A stretch of DNA of 64,000 bases, from the NCBI RefSeq assembly GCF_900700375.1, contig NC_041708.1:8228313-8292312 (forward strand). The letters run 5' to 3'. Source of the stretch: Denticeps clupeoides (taxonomy: Eukaryota > Chordata > Actinopteri > Clupeiformes > Denticipitidae). Within the stretch, counting starts at the first letter, position 1; each line of letters opens with the position of its first letter. Under the pieces are notes generated by a model. The model did no database searches. It worked only from the letters and a program-made list of their open reading frames with translations, and was not told where the DNA came from. The position numbers were made by a program, and so were the translations under genes. Below, one piece after another: positions 1 to 11,799 of this stretch.

Positions 1-1631
1 GGGCGCTCTTCCTCTTCCTCTCCTCCTCCTCCTCCTCCTCCGAACACATCCACATCCCGAAGTGCCTTGCCGCAGGCGCGGAGGGGCGTATTGGGATGGA
101 GGGGAGGTGAACAAAGTGAAACGAAGTCTAAATTAAAAGGGTCAATTCTGACCTATTAATTCTTTTTTTTTTTAAATGATAAATGCTGGTTTAATTCACT
201 AAAAAATGCCAAATAATAAATGAGCGACATATTGGTTGTTGTTAAAAGGTCAATTCAATTTATTCAAGGTAAAACAAACAAAAAAAACTATTACGTGAGA
301 AATGGGTCACATGGAGATTTTCGGTGGCGGGGTCATCCGGACGTTTTCCGAAAATGCGCTGACCCAGCGCCGTCTCCTTTATCCAGCATATGGCTCAGCA
401 GCAGCCGGGAAACGAGCCGGAAAACGAACACCGAACCTGTTTTTCAAAAACGAGCAAAGAGGGAAAAAAAGGGAAAAAAAAAACGGGGCACGGTGACAAC
501 GGGGCGGACTGCGCGGCGCAACAGCGACGCCTGACGTACGCTCGACGCACTGCACGGCTCTGCACAAAAAAAAAAAGGCCCACCCGGGTATTATCATTTG
601 CACTGGGGGCACTTTAATTGCCAATACTAATTTTGTCTATTATTGCATTACCAGTTGTCAGTACAGCAGAGAAACAGCAAGTGAGGACGCAAACTGCACT
701 ACATTGCGGTTGGCATAGCGGTTAAGGAAGCGGCCCCGTAATCAGAATGTTGCCGGTTCGAATCCCGATCTGCCAAGGTGCCACTGAGGTGCCACTGAGC
801 AAAGCACCGTCCCCACACACTGCTCCCCGGGCGCCTGTCATGGCTGCCCACTGCTCACTCAGGGTGATGGGTTAAATGCAGAGGACAAATTTCACTGTGT
901 GCATTGTGTGCTGTGTATCACATGTGACAATCACTTCACTTCACACACTTCACACTACATTGTGGATAGTAAAAATAATAACTACACTGCATTTAAACAT
1001 ACAGATGCGAGTAGTATTAATCTCAGATATTCCCAGCCAGTAACACCAGGGGGAGCTAAAGAATCACCATTGCACCACAGTTTGAGAACTGTAGTGACGA
1101 ACATGAAACACAATCAATTCTTTCGATTGTGTTCTTGCCAAAGAAATAGCATGTCTTTATTTGGCCAAACTGTGTTTTAGATGTGATAATGCAAAAACTA
1201 TACTCGTCCCAGACACTTTATAATATTGAGTCCCTGCAGTGGTTATCAGTTATATACTGACTATTTTTTTAACTTATAAAACCTTGTGTGGTCATGGTGC
1301 AGTTTACTTTTTGCAGTAACTTACTAGTCTCATACAACCAATACTTGTCCCAGATGTATGCAAGGCCACAGCTGGAAATAGAGTTTACTTTCAGAGCCTC
1401 AAAAAAACAACAGGAGTATTGAGGCATCAGACACAGCCTTTAAACAAACGCTCCCTTAACCATTAGCAAAGATGCATTAGCTAGTGCCACTAGAAATATA
1501 GTGCCTTTTTATGTTTTAATGTTTATACCAACACATCGTACTCCTTTTTCTTTGTCTTACACCGATGCTCCCTACATTTCTTTCCACTTCATTATACATC
1601 TTACAACAGGTAACATGCTGCAACAATAAAA

Positions 1632-1677
<46 letters not shown>

Positions 1678-2000
1678 TAAATAAATAATGCCTCCCTCAT
1701 GGTATAGCACTGCCATAAAACACTACAAAAACATGCTTTAAAATTCCAGTTAGGCCCCCCCCTCTAGTTCTTTCCCTCCCATTTCTCCCTCTAAACATTT
1801 ACCAAGTTCTGATGTTTGTGGTAAAGAAACCTGGTATTTTATTTAATTTTTTAAAGAGTGGTCTTAAAACAGAAGTACTTAAAACAGAAGTAAATAACGT
1901 GAAGGACAGTTTGGATGATCGTATTTATTTTGTGGTGAGACCAAAAAATAAACAAAATTACAACAATGAGCCAGGTTTTTACAAAGCAGATGGGTTTGAA
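1..2000. other. Left-edge intergenic sequence
   Basis: No gene was recognised. Bases 1-110 and 300-560 are CG-rich and could belong to the promoter of a gene outside the window. A SINE occupies about 708-945. A plus-strand A-tailed stretch ends with AATAAA at 1625-1630 and a 41-base A run at 1635-1675; its body (about 1180-1634) looks like a retrocopied 3' end but I cannot name it. Confidence 0.4.
708..945 (+). repeat. tRNA-derived SINE, family A
   Basis: Carries a Pol III A-box-like segment (GCATAGCGGTTAAGG) and a B box (GGTTCGAATCCC), then a conserved body (GTCATGGCTGCCCACTGCTC) and the tail GACAATCACTTCACTT. The CCACTGAGGTG segment is duplicated. Nine copies of this family were found in the window. 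Confidence 0.85.
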
Positions 2001-2495
2001 ACATCTGAAAGCTAAATGAAGCTTTATTATACAAAACATGTTTCACGAAGGGAATGAATTTAAAAAGCATAAAATAATAAAATAAGTCAGGACAAAATCA
2101 AACACTTTAATGCATTCACACACAAACTCATTTTCCAACTGAACTTAGTATATTTGCCTGGGAGGGGGGGGGGGGGGGGGGGGGGGAGAGAGCGAGAGAA
2201 AAAAGGAGACAGGGGAGAGAGCAAAAACAAATTTAGAAGAGTTGCAAATGCTAGCACACAAGCAGCAGTCAAGATGCCTGGGTTACGTATTTAACTGATC
2301 AGAAAAGTCACACAGCCATGAACATCATACTGTGACATGGTATAAGAACAAATGTTATTTGCAATAGTGATTTTTAAACCCAAATAATATCAGTTACATG
2401 TAATGAGAACTCCGTATCATATTTTCTACTGGCTGCAAAAACAGAGTCTAGAGGCAACTTATACTCTGGCATCTCTTTCAGTCTTCAACCATAGT
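2000..2495 (-). other. kif22: KIF22 3' UTR (inferred)
   Basis: Sequence beyond the KIF22 stop at 2496-2498. A minus-strand AATAAA lies at 2023-2028. A plus-strand G tract at about 2164-2186 (C tract in the mRNA) and GA-rich sequence lie between. No coding potential was seen. Confidence 0.4.
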
Positions 2496-2584
2496 CTAGC
2501 TCACCTTGATGAAAGATGAAAATCGCTTTGCAGTAATACCCTCGATTTTTTGCAAGTCTTCCACCTGAAGGGGGGGAGGGGAGG

Positions 2585-2615
<31 letters not shown>

Positions 2616-5325
2616 TCAACAGCAGTCGACACCCAATGACGTAGACAGCTTTTTTTTTTTAATTAAAACTATACATCAGGTGTAACTTTTATAACATTTA
2701 ATTCCATTAAGAGTGTTAACATGTTGTTTAAATCCTAATCTAACCTTCGTAAACAGTCCATTGATCTCCCGCCAGCCCAGGATGAGCTTGGCCTTCTTGT
2801 CCCCGATAAGTTGGAGCATCTTCAGGTCTTTGAGAGAGCCCGTGTTCAGGGTGTGCAGGATTTTGTGCCGTGACTGCTCCAGCAGGGACGAGTCCAGATG
2901 GGACTGCCAGTCCATGTCAACGTCACACACCGGATCCACCCCACCATTCTCCTTACCCTCCGAAACCTTAGGAGAGAGGGGGCATATCCCATTCAGCATC
3001 ATTCTTTACCCCTCATTTAAAGTTCTTGTCTAGCGCAATAATCGAATTAGTAATATTAAACAGATGTGGTTGAATCGAGCCATATGAGCCAGTTCAGAAC
3101 TACAGGCTTGCAAAACGTAAACAAGGTCGGGACAGAAGGGTGGTCTCTCCTTCAAAACACCCTTTGGCTGGCAAACGCACAGTATTTGGGGGGTGGGGGG
3201 GGGTGGGGGGGGGCTCTCAGTGACACACAAAAACATTTATCCTTAAGGACTGATGTGAGACTTGCACCAAGTGAAGAGGGGAGAGACAGAGAAAGGGGGA
3301 GGGAAGAGGAGGGAAGAAAAGAAAAAAAACCACACCAAGAGATGGGATTTCCACACCTGCTCCCAGATGTGCTGTGATCATGTTGAGAAGAGGAGTGCAT
3401 CACTGACCTTGCCGTGATCCTTCCTCCTCTTTTTGCAGAGAGAGAGCGACGGTTTACACACAACTGCACACTGCTGCAGCGGCTGCACCTGAGACACTGA
3501 GAATGTTCACAATCAGATTCACAACTGCACCCCCCTCCATAAAGAACGAACCATAATGATTTCTAGGAAACTCGAGATCACTGAAGTGCTGAAGTCGAGA
3601 CATATATGTTGCACCAACTTCTTACCTACAAATTTTTTTTGGGCCAGCGGAGGCTAGAGGTGTGAAGGGTCAGATTGTTAATCACAGAGGAAAACTAGAT
3701 GCCAAACAAAAGGTTTTACAGCGCCACTTACAGGTGTTGGTGGGTATGTGTGAATCCCTGAAGATTTGAAATCTAGTCTCTCTGCACTTCTATATGGTGT
3801 GATGGCTTTACTTTTATTTGATTTATTTGTGGTCAGGTTTCTGATATTTCAGACTTTGCTGTTTTATTGTATATAGGCTTTGACTACTGTATTGTACAAA
3901 GGTTTGCGTTCTGTTTTTAGAACATTTACAAATTCTTTATTTCTTTAATGTCCTGGCAATGTCCTTAATTGTGTTGCCAAGAGAAAAGGCTACCAAATTT
4001 TTTTCCTGCAAGTGACAAAGTATACAATTATATTCGAACATAAACAAAATAAAACCGCAATGATTAAGGAGGGATATTTGCCTTAAACATCAGGAACCTT
4101 AATGCAGTTAATACAAATGAAAATTTGAATGAAATGGAGCTAAATAGAACTAAATGAAATGTACTAAATAGTACAAGCTCACAGGCTTGTAACGCCTTCA
4201 TAGCTTCTCAGGTGTAATTGGTCTAGCAATAAATATTTCTGCCTAACAGTTGTGTAGAGCTTTGTGAAATTTGTGACCCCAAAACCTTACAGCAGTAATT
4301 ACATGACTTTTTTTTTTTTTTTTAAAGCTGCACCCTGTATTGAATTCAGCTAAAGAGTTTTCTGTCTTGGCACTTCTTGGATCTCAACTTCCAGTAGCCA
4401 GAAACAAGTCAATTGATAATACGGTTGTATGGCATACTGTGAGAGTATGGGCTCAGATGAGAAAACACTTCGATCTAACTGGTTTCTCTCTTTTGAGTCC
4501 AATTATATCAAATAATCTCTATCAGCCCTCATCCAACCCTGTATTTTACGACTGGTAAAGGAAGGGAATTGTTGTTTTAATGCCTTGTTTTTTTGACAAT
4601 AGCTTTGCATCTTTTACTCAACTTTCTGATAAATTAAATCTCACATTTCTTAGATATCTGCAGATTAGGCACTTTCTTCAATCTCAAATTCAGAATTTCC
4701 CTGAGACACCAGCTATGAATACAGCTGATACATTTCTTACTTTGCAGCCAACGCGTAAAGGGTTAATATCCTTTATTTATGACAAACTGGCTGGTATGAA
4801 TTGTCCCTCTATTAATAGAATCGAAACTGCTTGGGAACAGGATTTTAACATATCATCTGAGGACACATGGGACTATATTTAAACTAGATGATTCAACATC
4901 TTTATGTGCCTGTCATTGTCTTTTAGTTTAAAGTTGTGCACAGAGCTCATATGTCCGAAGTCAAACTATCGTGTATTTACCCAAATGTGGATAGCTGCTG
5001 TGATAAACGTGGAAGTGAGGATGTTTGGCTTATCCATATGTACTGGTCGTGTCCTAGCCCTGAAAAATATTGGAGGGAGATATTTCAAACCCTTTCTTCG
5101 GTCCTCAAACAGAATATACAACCTAATCCTTTGATTACGCTTTTTGGCATCAGTGATGATGCATGTCTGACCCTGATAAAACGCCAGACACTATCTTTCG
5201 CTTCCTTTTTAGCCAGATGTGCAGTCTTACTCAGATGGAAAGGTGCTGCTCTTCCCACTCATGCTCAATGGATGAGGGACCTTATGTCCTGTATAAGCCT
5301 CGAAAAGATATGCTACTCATTGATA

Positions 5326-5359
<34 letters not shown>

Positions 5360-8300
5360 ATTTCATAACGTGTGGGGGCCCTTCCTGGAGTATTGTACAA
5401 GCCTTCAGTCTCAGAATCAGACTATTAGTATTACCAGTAAAGTTCCAGAAACAATATAGTCACCTTGTTCTTTTTAATTAATCAATCTGGCATGAGGATG
5501 GGGTTATTATTTATATGTGGAAATGTTGTTTGGTATAGAATTGCACACATTTTTTATAATTCTTGTTCTTCAAATATGACTAAATTGCAATTTTTTTTGC
5601 CAATTGTTTTCTTTCTCGCTTAAAGTCAATAAAAATATCTTTGAGGAAAAAAAAAAAAAGAAAAAAAAAAAGAAAAAAAAAAAAAAAAAAAGCTGCACCC
5701 TGCTATTTGAGCTCCTGTGGACAGAGAGGAGTCCTGTGCCGGTGAGCAGGGTGTGTGCTATTGTAAGCTGCCGCATGACCGGGTTAGTGTGGGTGGTGAC
5801 AGTGAAATCGGGGCAACGCGCCAGGTCCTGCTGGGCGACAGCAGGTTAGGTGTGTGTGTTGTGTGGGACACGACAGAAAATAGGTGTTAATATGCATGTG
5901 AAAGGAAGCCAAAATCTAAATCACAACACACTACGAATCAAAAACATAACTAGATATTTACCCTGTAACGGTGTAACTACAGCCTGCTGTTTTTTGGGTT
6001 TGGCAGCTGTAGAATGTTTTCTGTGCAGAGGAAGCAGGTCAGATTTGAAGAGAGGCTCGTTGCCGGGTAAGCGCCCCTCCGTCTCACCAGCAGAGTTCTT
6101 ATTAAGCATGTTCGCCTTGCTCTCCAGTTCCTTCTGTTTCTCCTTCAGCTCCTGCAGATAGCAGAATGCTAATTATGAAAAAACACCCAAAATTGTTCAG
6201 TATATATTTAAGAAAATAGACACACACACACACCCTCCTCTAAGCTGCAGCACTCTCAAACAGGGCATTTACTCGCAGTGGGTATTTGATATGCGTGTTT
6301 GAAATAGAAAACCAGAAAGATTCTGAAAGATGTGTTAACCCCCATCTGTAAAAACCTTGGAGAGGAGTACTTTGTAATATCATTTAATAGTCCACAATCA
6401 GTCGGGGGGATTATGCACTCTTTAACGTGTAGGTTTCAATTTACAGCCTATTGTATAAAACAAGTGCAGTCTCACATACAAAGCTCCACAAACCAAAAGA
6501 AAAGAAACAGGGGGGGAAAAAGTACATACATCTGCTGTTCATCAGGAGACTTGCAGGGTAGCAGAGCCACAGAAAAATGATAAGAAAAATCTATATTTAT
6601 ATGGCGTGTACCTGAATCTCTTTGCGGGACTGAGCCACTGTTTTCAGCAGATTCAGCCTCTCCCTCTCAGGGGATCCCATCATTAGTTTCTCCAGCGCCA
6701 GCAGCCGGTCCAAAACTGACGATTCTGGAGGACTGGGACACCCATACAGCATTCATTAGTCACCATTCCTTATGTTAACCGACTTGCGGAAAGAGGGGGA
6801 GGGAGGGAGAGAAAAAAAAAAGAAAAAAAAAAAAGGGAAAGCAAGCAGTACATTCAGGAGTGTTAAACATCTGTGTGTGTGTGTGTGTTCTCCCGCATTG
6901 TCCCAACAGGCACATTCACAGCCAGTGGGTTTCGCTGAAGGAAGAGAGATTATCTTAGCACCAGCTACCAAATTCTGGCCCACAGTACAAAAAGGCCACA
7001 ACCTGTTAAGATGCTGCATGGATCAGATCAGAGTTATCACAAGGCTCCATAAATAGACTTTTCCAATGTTCACATTAATATTTCAACCCAACCACACAGA
7101 AAATACTGATGTCACGAGTGCAGAGACACCTACATGTCAGGCGTGGTTACAGGGACTCTGGGAAATACCTGTGTGGCTGACAGGAAGGTGACGACCGCTC
7201 GTGTGGCACACTTTTACCATCTTTGTGTCGTTTGTTCTGAGGCTCACTTGGTGCTTGGACCTCTCGATCTTCTCTTGGTCGCTTCCCTGCTACAAAAAAA
7301 AAAAAAAAAACCCATTACCAGACAATATGAACAATTACGGCTTATCAGACTACCTAAACATTATAACATACTGCACAAAAAATAAATATGCTAATAAACC
7401 CAGGCGTATGGCAAACCAGTGCAGACTTACCTATTATAGGCACAGACACCGTCTCTCGGACAAAAGGCTTGTTGACTATAGTCTTCGACTTGGCAGCAAA
7501 GTTGAGTGCGGTGAACGTGTCAAAGTAGTAGCGGTACTCCGGGGCGATGTTGGTGATCATGACAGAGTGCGCCGAGCCGCCCAGCGAATCCTGAAGGAGG
7601 CGAGTGAGCTTACTGTCCCTGTATGGGATCCGGACAGAGCCGCCGGCGTTCAGAGAGTCCACCACCTTGCTGAGTGTGAACAAGGACAGGTTGATTGCGC
7701 CGCTCTCTTTGAGGCGGATCCCTTTGTTGCCCGTGCGGCGATTGTCCTCTGAGCCAGCGAGGTCCACCAAGTACAGCTTTCCTGTCTGCTGCCGGTGAGG
7801 TGGTCCTATCTGAGACTTCACCACCTGAGACAAGGTGATGGTAAGACCATGACAAGGCAGGAGGTGTCAGTATCATCCACTGACCTGGGCCGAACATGTT
7901 AACCTTTAGGAATTTGAACCTCAATAAGCATATTATACAATCATTTACATTTGTTGCACTGATCAGACACACTTATCTAGAACAACTTACAATGAGTAGT
8001 TACAGGGACAGGCTGGCTTCAGAACAGCTCATTCTACTGAGACGGCCCTTCTGGCTGACAGATTGTCAAAACGGTCATCTGTACTCATTCTCCTTGACCT
8101 CTGCAGCATTTGACACAATTAACCACAAGACTCTCCTGTCTATACTGAAGAGGTTTTGAATTCAGGGCTCAGCATGGCAGTGGTTTGGTCCCTACCTTGA
8201 TGAGCAATCTTACCAAGTGACTTGGAAAGGATCTGCCTCTGCCTCACGTAGACTCTCCACTGGTGTCCCTCAAGGCTCAATACTCGTTTTCCTCTACACA

Positions 8301-11134
8301 AGATCACTTGGTGAGGTCATTTCCTCACATGGATTATCCTACCACTGCTATGCCGACAACACACAACTCATCTTCTCTTTTCCTCCATCAGATCTACATG
8401 CTGCTTTCATGTCTAACGGACATCTCATATTTTGGATGGCAGCCCATCACCTCAAACTCAGTCCAACCAAAACTGAACTAATAGTCATTCCAGTAGATTC
8501 TTCACCACATCAGGATCTTGCTATTAACTGGACAACTCACAGCTCTCTCCTTCTGCCTCACCAACCGGATTTCTGTAACTCCCTTCTAGCTGGTCTACCT
8601 CTATGCACCATCTGACCTCTACAACTAATACAAAATGCAGCAGCACGACTGATCTTCAACCTTTCCAAATTCTCCCACACCACCCCTCTGCTACGTTCCC
8701 TCCACTGGCTCCCAGTAGCTGCACACATCAGGTTCAAAATACTGATGCTGGCCTACAAAGCCAAACATGGAGCAGCACCATCCTACCTCACAGCCCTCAT
8801 TATACCTTGCACTGCACCTCGTATTCTCAGAGCCTCCAGTACTGCTCGCCTGTTTCCTCCATCTCTGAAGGTATGAGGAAGACACTCATCTAGACTCTTC
8901 TCTGTCTTGGCCCCTCGGTGGAGGAATGAACTTCCCCTTGAGGTCAGAACAGCTCAGTCACTAAGCACTTTCAAACGGCAGCTCAAGACCTTCCTCTTTA
9001 AAGAATATTTAGATTAACTTGTAACCTTCTTATTGTCTGACTTATGTATAGAAACTACAACAGAGTGAATAATAAGATTGTATTCATAGTTGGGGGTCCT
9101 AGTGAACCAGAAGTGATCACTTCATGGATGGTAACACGGAAGCACGTTGTAAATTGCTCTGGATAAGGGAGTATGCCAAATGTCTTAAATGTAAACGTAC
9201 AGGAAACTCTGAGGGTTTTGAGTCTTGCTCGGGGACACAATGGTAGTAAGTAAAAGTGAAGTGATTGTCATTGTGATGCACAGCACACGGTGACAACGAA
9301 ATGTTTCCTCTACTTTTAACCAATCACGCTTGGTGAGCAGTGGGAAGCAATGACAGGCGCCGGGGGAGCAGAGTGTGATGCAAACCGGCAATCTTCTGAA
9401 TACTTGTCCGCTTCCTTACCCGCTAAGCCACATATGGGGTTTGTGGTTCATAAGTGAGAGTGTAATACCACCACCTCTTTGTATGCATTCAGGTATTATA
9501 ACGTGATCTCAATATGAAAAGCATAAATAAATTAACTGTAATAAGTATAAATAGTAAAATTGCACTAAATGTTATAGTTCAAAACACAGGTCCATAACCA
9601 AATTTTAAGCCATTTAAAACATACTGAATTTAAAACTTTTTTTCCCAATATCAAAAAGACATGCAGTTACATGTTGCATTCCTCAAAATATCAGAGAGAA
9701 ACATTAAGAAAATCAAAGAATTGTACTCAGAGTAAATTTGAAGAAACGAAAAAACAAACCTTAATGAGAAGGATGGCATGACTGCGGCTGGAGCGCTGGT
9801 TGAGTTTGGTAGAAGCTGTGGTACGGTTGAGACTGGCAGGGACAAAGTGAGTGTGAAAGTCCGAAAAAGAGGAGAGGGTAGTGTGTGTAAGGCCAGGGAT
9901 GAGGATGTTCCTGTCCTTATCTTCTCTGATAGGAAGATCTTGAGAGCCCGGAGACAATAAATCCAGCACCTGCACAGCCACAAAAACGCATCAGATAACA
10001 GATCCAAAATGACGTCAAAATTAATTTCAAGCAAACATTGCCCAACCTTCTCATTGTAAATCTCTAGATAGGACATTCCAACAGAGTAATCCCAGCCATC
10101 CTGCTTACTCTCCTGCGCCCGTACAAGATGGAAAACCTCCCGGACAGCCCTGGGAATGATCCCTGGCTGCTCCTGACTACCCAGCATGGTGTGGGTTTTG
10201 CCTGAAAATGACAGAGGGGATGATATCTTTTTTAAAAACATTTATGGCATGTTTTAAAGAAATCATACCAAGTGTGTACTGGTTAAATTAGATCTGAAAC
10301 ACTACATTAAACTAAGCAATATGGGCACAAATGCAGGACAAATGCTATTGTACAGGGGTACAATAGCGTTCAAAATGAATGGTCGTCAACAGACACATTC
10401 AAGTATCCTCTCCCAAACAGTCCCGCAGGCACTGCCAACGCCAGTGGGTCTGTTGCAGGGTGAGATTTTCTATCAGCACCAGCTACCAAATCCTGGTCTA
10501 CTGCACAAAGACCACGACCTGTTTAAGATGCTGCAAGACAAAGAACCAGAAGCCAAAGGACAAAGCCATACCAGCTCCGGTTGGACCATAGGCGAATACG
10601 CTGGCATTTTGACCATTGAGGACATGAGGCAGAACCGGTTTGACCGAAGACAGAAACACTTCCTGCTGAGTGGCTTGGTCACCATGGAAGACATCAAACC
10701 TTAAAAACAAAAAAAAAAAAATTTGAATCATTCACAGGATTAATGTCAGGACAGATTCCATTCATAAGCAGAGTATGGTTGTCCACGCCCTTGTAGTTCC
10801 AACGGGCACATTTAGAGCCAGAGGATCTGTCACAGGGCGTGAAATGTTCTCAGCACCAGCTACCAAATCCTGGTCTACTGCACGGAGACCACGACCTGTT
10901 TAAGATGCTGTCCGACAGAGAACTAAAACCAGAGACTGACTGGTACTGCAGTGTTTCGGTGGCGTTCCTCCAGTTGACGACCTCCAGGCTCTGAGGGCCC
11001 AGGCCCCGCACGCAAGGGCCCTCACCCTTCTCCTCCTGCTCACCAACGCAAGGCCGCAGCCGCACTGCGACACGGAGCCGCGAGGTCCGTTTAGACCCCG
11101 CAGCAGCCTCGGCGACGGTCACACGCTGGGCCAT
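2496..11134 (-). CDS. kif22: KIF22 (Kid), kinesin-10 chromokinesin, 11 coding exons
   Basis: A plus-end-directed chromokinesin that binds chromosome arms and pushes them toward the spindle equator. Coding exons, high to low coordinate: 11134-10941, 10699-10572, 10201-10047, 9969-9760, 7824-7431, 7289-7169, 6732-6612, 6151-5962, 3496-3408, 2966-2745, 2564-2496. Phases join cleanly to give about 630 aa (human about 665). Visible motifs: P-loop GPTGAGKT (residues 103-110), NQRSSRSH switch I, DLAGSE switch II (about 250-255), [17 protein letters not shown], then a basic linker, a short coiled coil ([12 protein letters not shown]) and a C-terminal helix-hairpin-helix DNA-binding region ([27 protein letters not shown]). 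The ATG is preceded by an acceptor at 11139-11140, so exon 1 is non-coding. The introns are loaded with SINEs and an L2 fragment. The family call is secure from the motor plus the HhH tail. Confidence 0.95.
4338..5690 (+). mobile_element. 5'-truncated L1/Tx1-type LINE with target-site duplication
   Basis: Holds the end of ORF2 in several frames: peptides such as [34 protein letters not shown] and [12 protein letters not shown] match the C-terminal region of fish L1-like ORF2 downstream of the reverse transcriptase. It ends with AATAAA and an impure A tail at 5646-5690. The 12-bp sequence AGCTGCACCCTG is found at 4326-4337 and again at 5691-5702, giving a clean target-site duplication. Stops and frame changes, plus an internal A run at about 5329-5357, show it is dead. 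It lies in a KIF22 intron in the opposite orientation to the gene. Confidence 0.88.
6903..7019 (-). repeat. KIF22-intron repeat, copy 1
   Basis: Diverged copy of a sequence also found at about 10398-10546 and 10797-10909. The shared core on the plus strand reads GCACCAGCTACCAAAT, then TTAAGATGCTG. I do not recognise the family, and no tRNA-type promoter boxes are evident. Strand is given relative to KIF22. Confidence 0.6.
8012..9196 (+). mobile_element. LINE-2 (L2/CR1 clade) 3' fragment
   Basis: Broken reverse transcriptase peptides are readable: [28 protein letters not shown] and [14 protein letters not shown] (the YADD box reads YADN). They are followed by the C-terminal region ([20 protein letters not shown]). 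The 3' end CTCTGGATAAGGGAGTATG followed by AAATGT is the L2-type tail shared with family B SINEs. Several stops and shifts make it inactive. It lies within a KIF22 intron, opposite in sense. Confidence 0.85.
9252..9431 (-). repeat. Family A SINE, nested in family B SINE
   Basis: Reverse complement of the family A body, from tail (AGTGAAGTGATTGTCATTG) to head (CCGCTTCCTTACCCGCTAAG). It is diverged, and the B box is poorly preserved. Confidence 0.75.
10398..10546 (-). repeat. KIF22-intron repeat, copy 2
   Basis: Second copy of the three-member repeat, beginning about 25 bases inside the intron after the exon that ends at 10572. Over roughly 90 bases it closely resembles copy 3 (shared segment CAGCACCAGCTACCAAATCC). 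Confidence 0.65.
10797..10909 (-). repeat. KIF22-intron repeat, copy 3
   Basis: Third copy, lying about 30 bases inside the first coding intron after the donor at 10941/10940. Like copy 2 it follows closely on an exon end, which suggests duplication within the gene or a repeated insertion preference. Confidence 0.65.
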
Positions 11135-11206
11135 GCTCCTAGAGAAGACAGTACAGTTTTTATACTTTATTTAGTGATTATACGCATGTACAATGAGATT
11201 AAACGC

Positions 11207-11327
11207 AGAAATCCCAGGTTCAAATCCCATTTACTACCATTGTCTCCCTGAGCAAGACACTTAACTTGGTGAACCTGGGTCTTCTGGTTCATGGGTGAGT
11301 GTGTTACCCACTAGAATACTACCTCCC
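11207..11327. repeat. Rearranged, inverted family B SINE
   Basis: A plus-oriented B box and core (CCAGGTTCAAATCCC through CTGAGCAAGACACTTAAC) is followed directly by minus-oriented head sequence (CTGGGTCTTCTGGTTCATGG through GTGTTACCCACTAG). The two halves point at each other, so part can fold back. It lies in the KIF22 5' UTR intron. Confidence 0.65.
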
Positions 11328-11669
11328 TACTAAGTGTCAGCGTTATATACATATGGGAACAATAATGGTATGGTTTTATATACAGTGTATATTACACATA
11401 GTGTGTGCGGGTTACATGTTATTGTACATTAGAAATATTCTGCAGCGCGGAGGTGGACATTTTAAATCCACAGTTTAACAGCCCTGGGGACTGGTTTCAT
11501 TACTCTACTATGTATATGACAGACTGAGGTTTCAAGTAATACTACAAACGTAGCTAATGACAGAGGCTAGTTAAACAGCTATGCTAACAAACAACGCTAA
11601 GATAAAGAGCTTTAAAGGGCTTTTTAATTGCGAATATAACGAGACAAAAACGCATTCCAGAGGTATTAC

Positions 11670-11790
11670 CTTGGTGTAAAATCCAGTCCGATGATCGAGA
11701 CTTAATATGTGGAAAACTACTGAAGATAGCGACGCCGGCGGACTTCCTTCATCGTTTTGCGGGAAATGTCTGACGAAAAATGGCGCTTGA
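11670..11790 (-). other. kif22: Probable non-coding first exon of KIF22
   Basis: On the minus strand a good donor (AAG/GTAATA) lies at 11670/11669, and an acceptor (TTCTCTAG/GAGC) sits four bases upstream of the KIF22 ATG at 11139-11140. A short 5' UTR exon ending at 11670 and an intron of about 530 bp are therefore inferred. The upstream limit is set only by the promoter motifs near 11800. Confidence 0.55.
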
Positions 11791-11799
11791 CCAGAGATT

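Larger units (their letters stand above)
7942..9475 (-). repeat. Family B (V-SINE-like) SINE split by an L2 LINE and a family A SINE
   Basis: Three pieces of one minus-strand family B SINE are recognisable. Its tail and part of the core lie at 7942-8011 (AATGAGTAGTTACAGGGACA), more core at about 9197-9250 (CTTGCTCGGGGACACAATGG), and its head at about 9433-9475 (GTGGTTCATAAGTGAGAGTG). The gaps hold an L2 fragment (8012-9196, plus) and a family A SINE (9252-9431, minus). The family B SINE is therefore the oldest of the three. Confidence 0.7.

Noticed and set aside
10321-10704. Plus-strand frame of 127 codons
   Set aside because: Antisense of KIF22 motor exon 10572-10699 plus the intronic repeat; no independent evidence.
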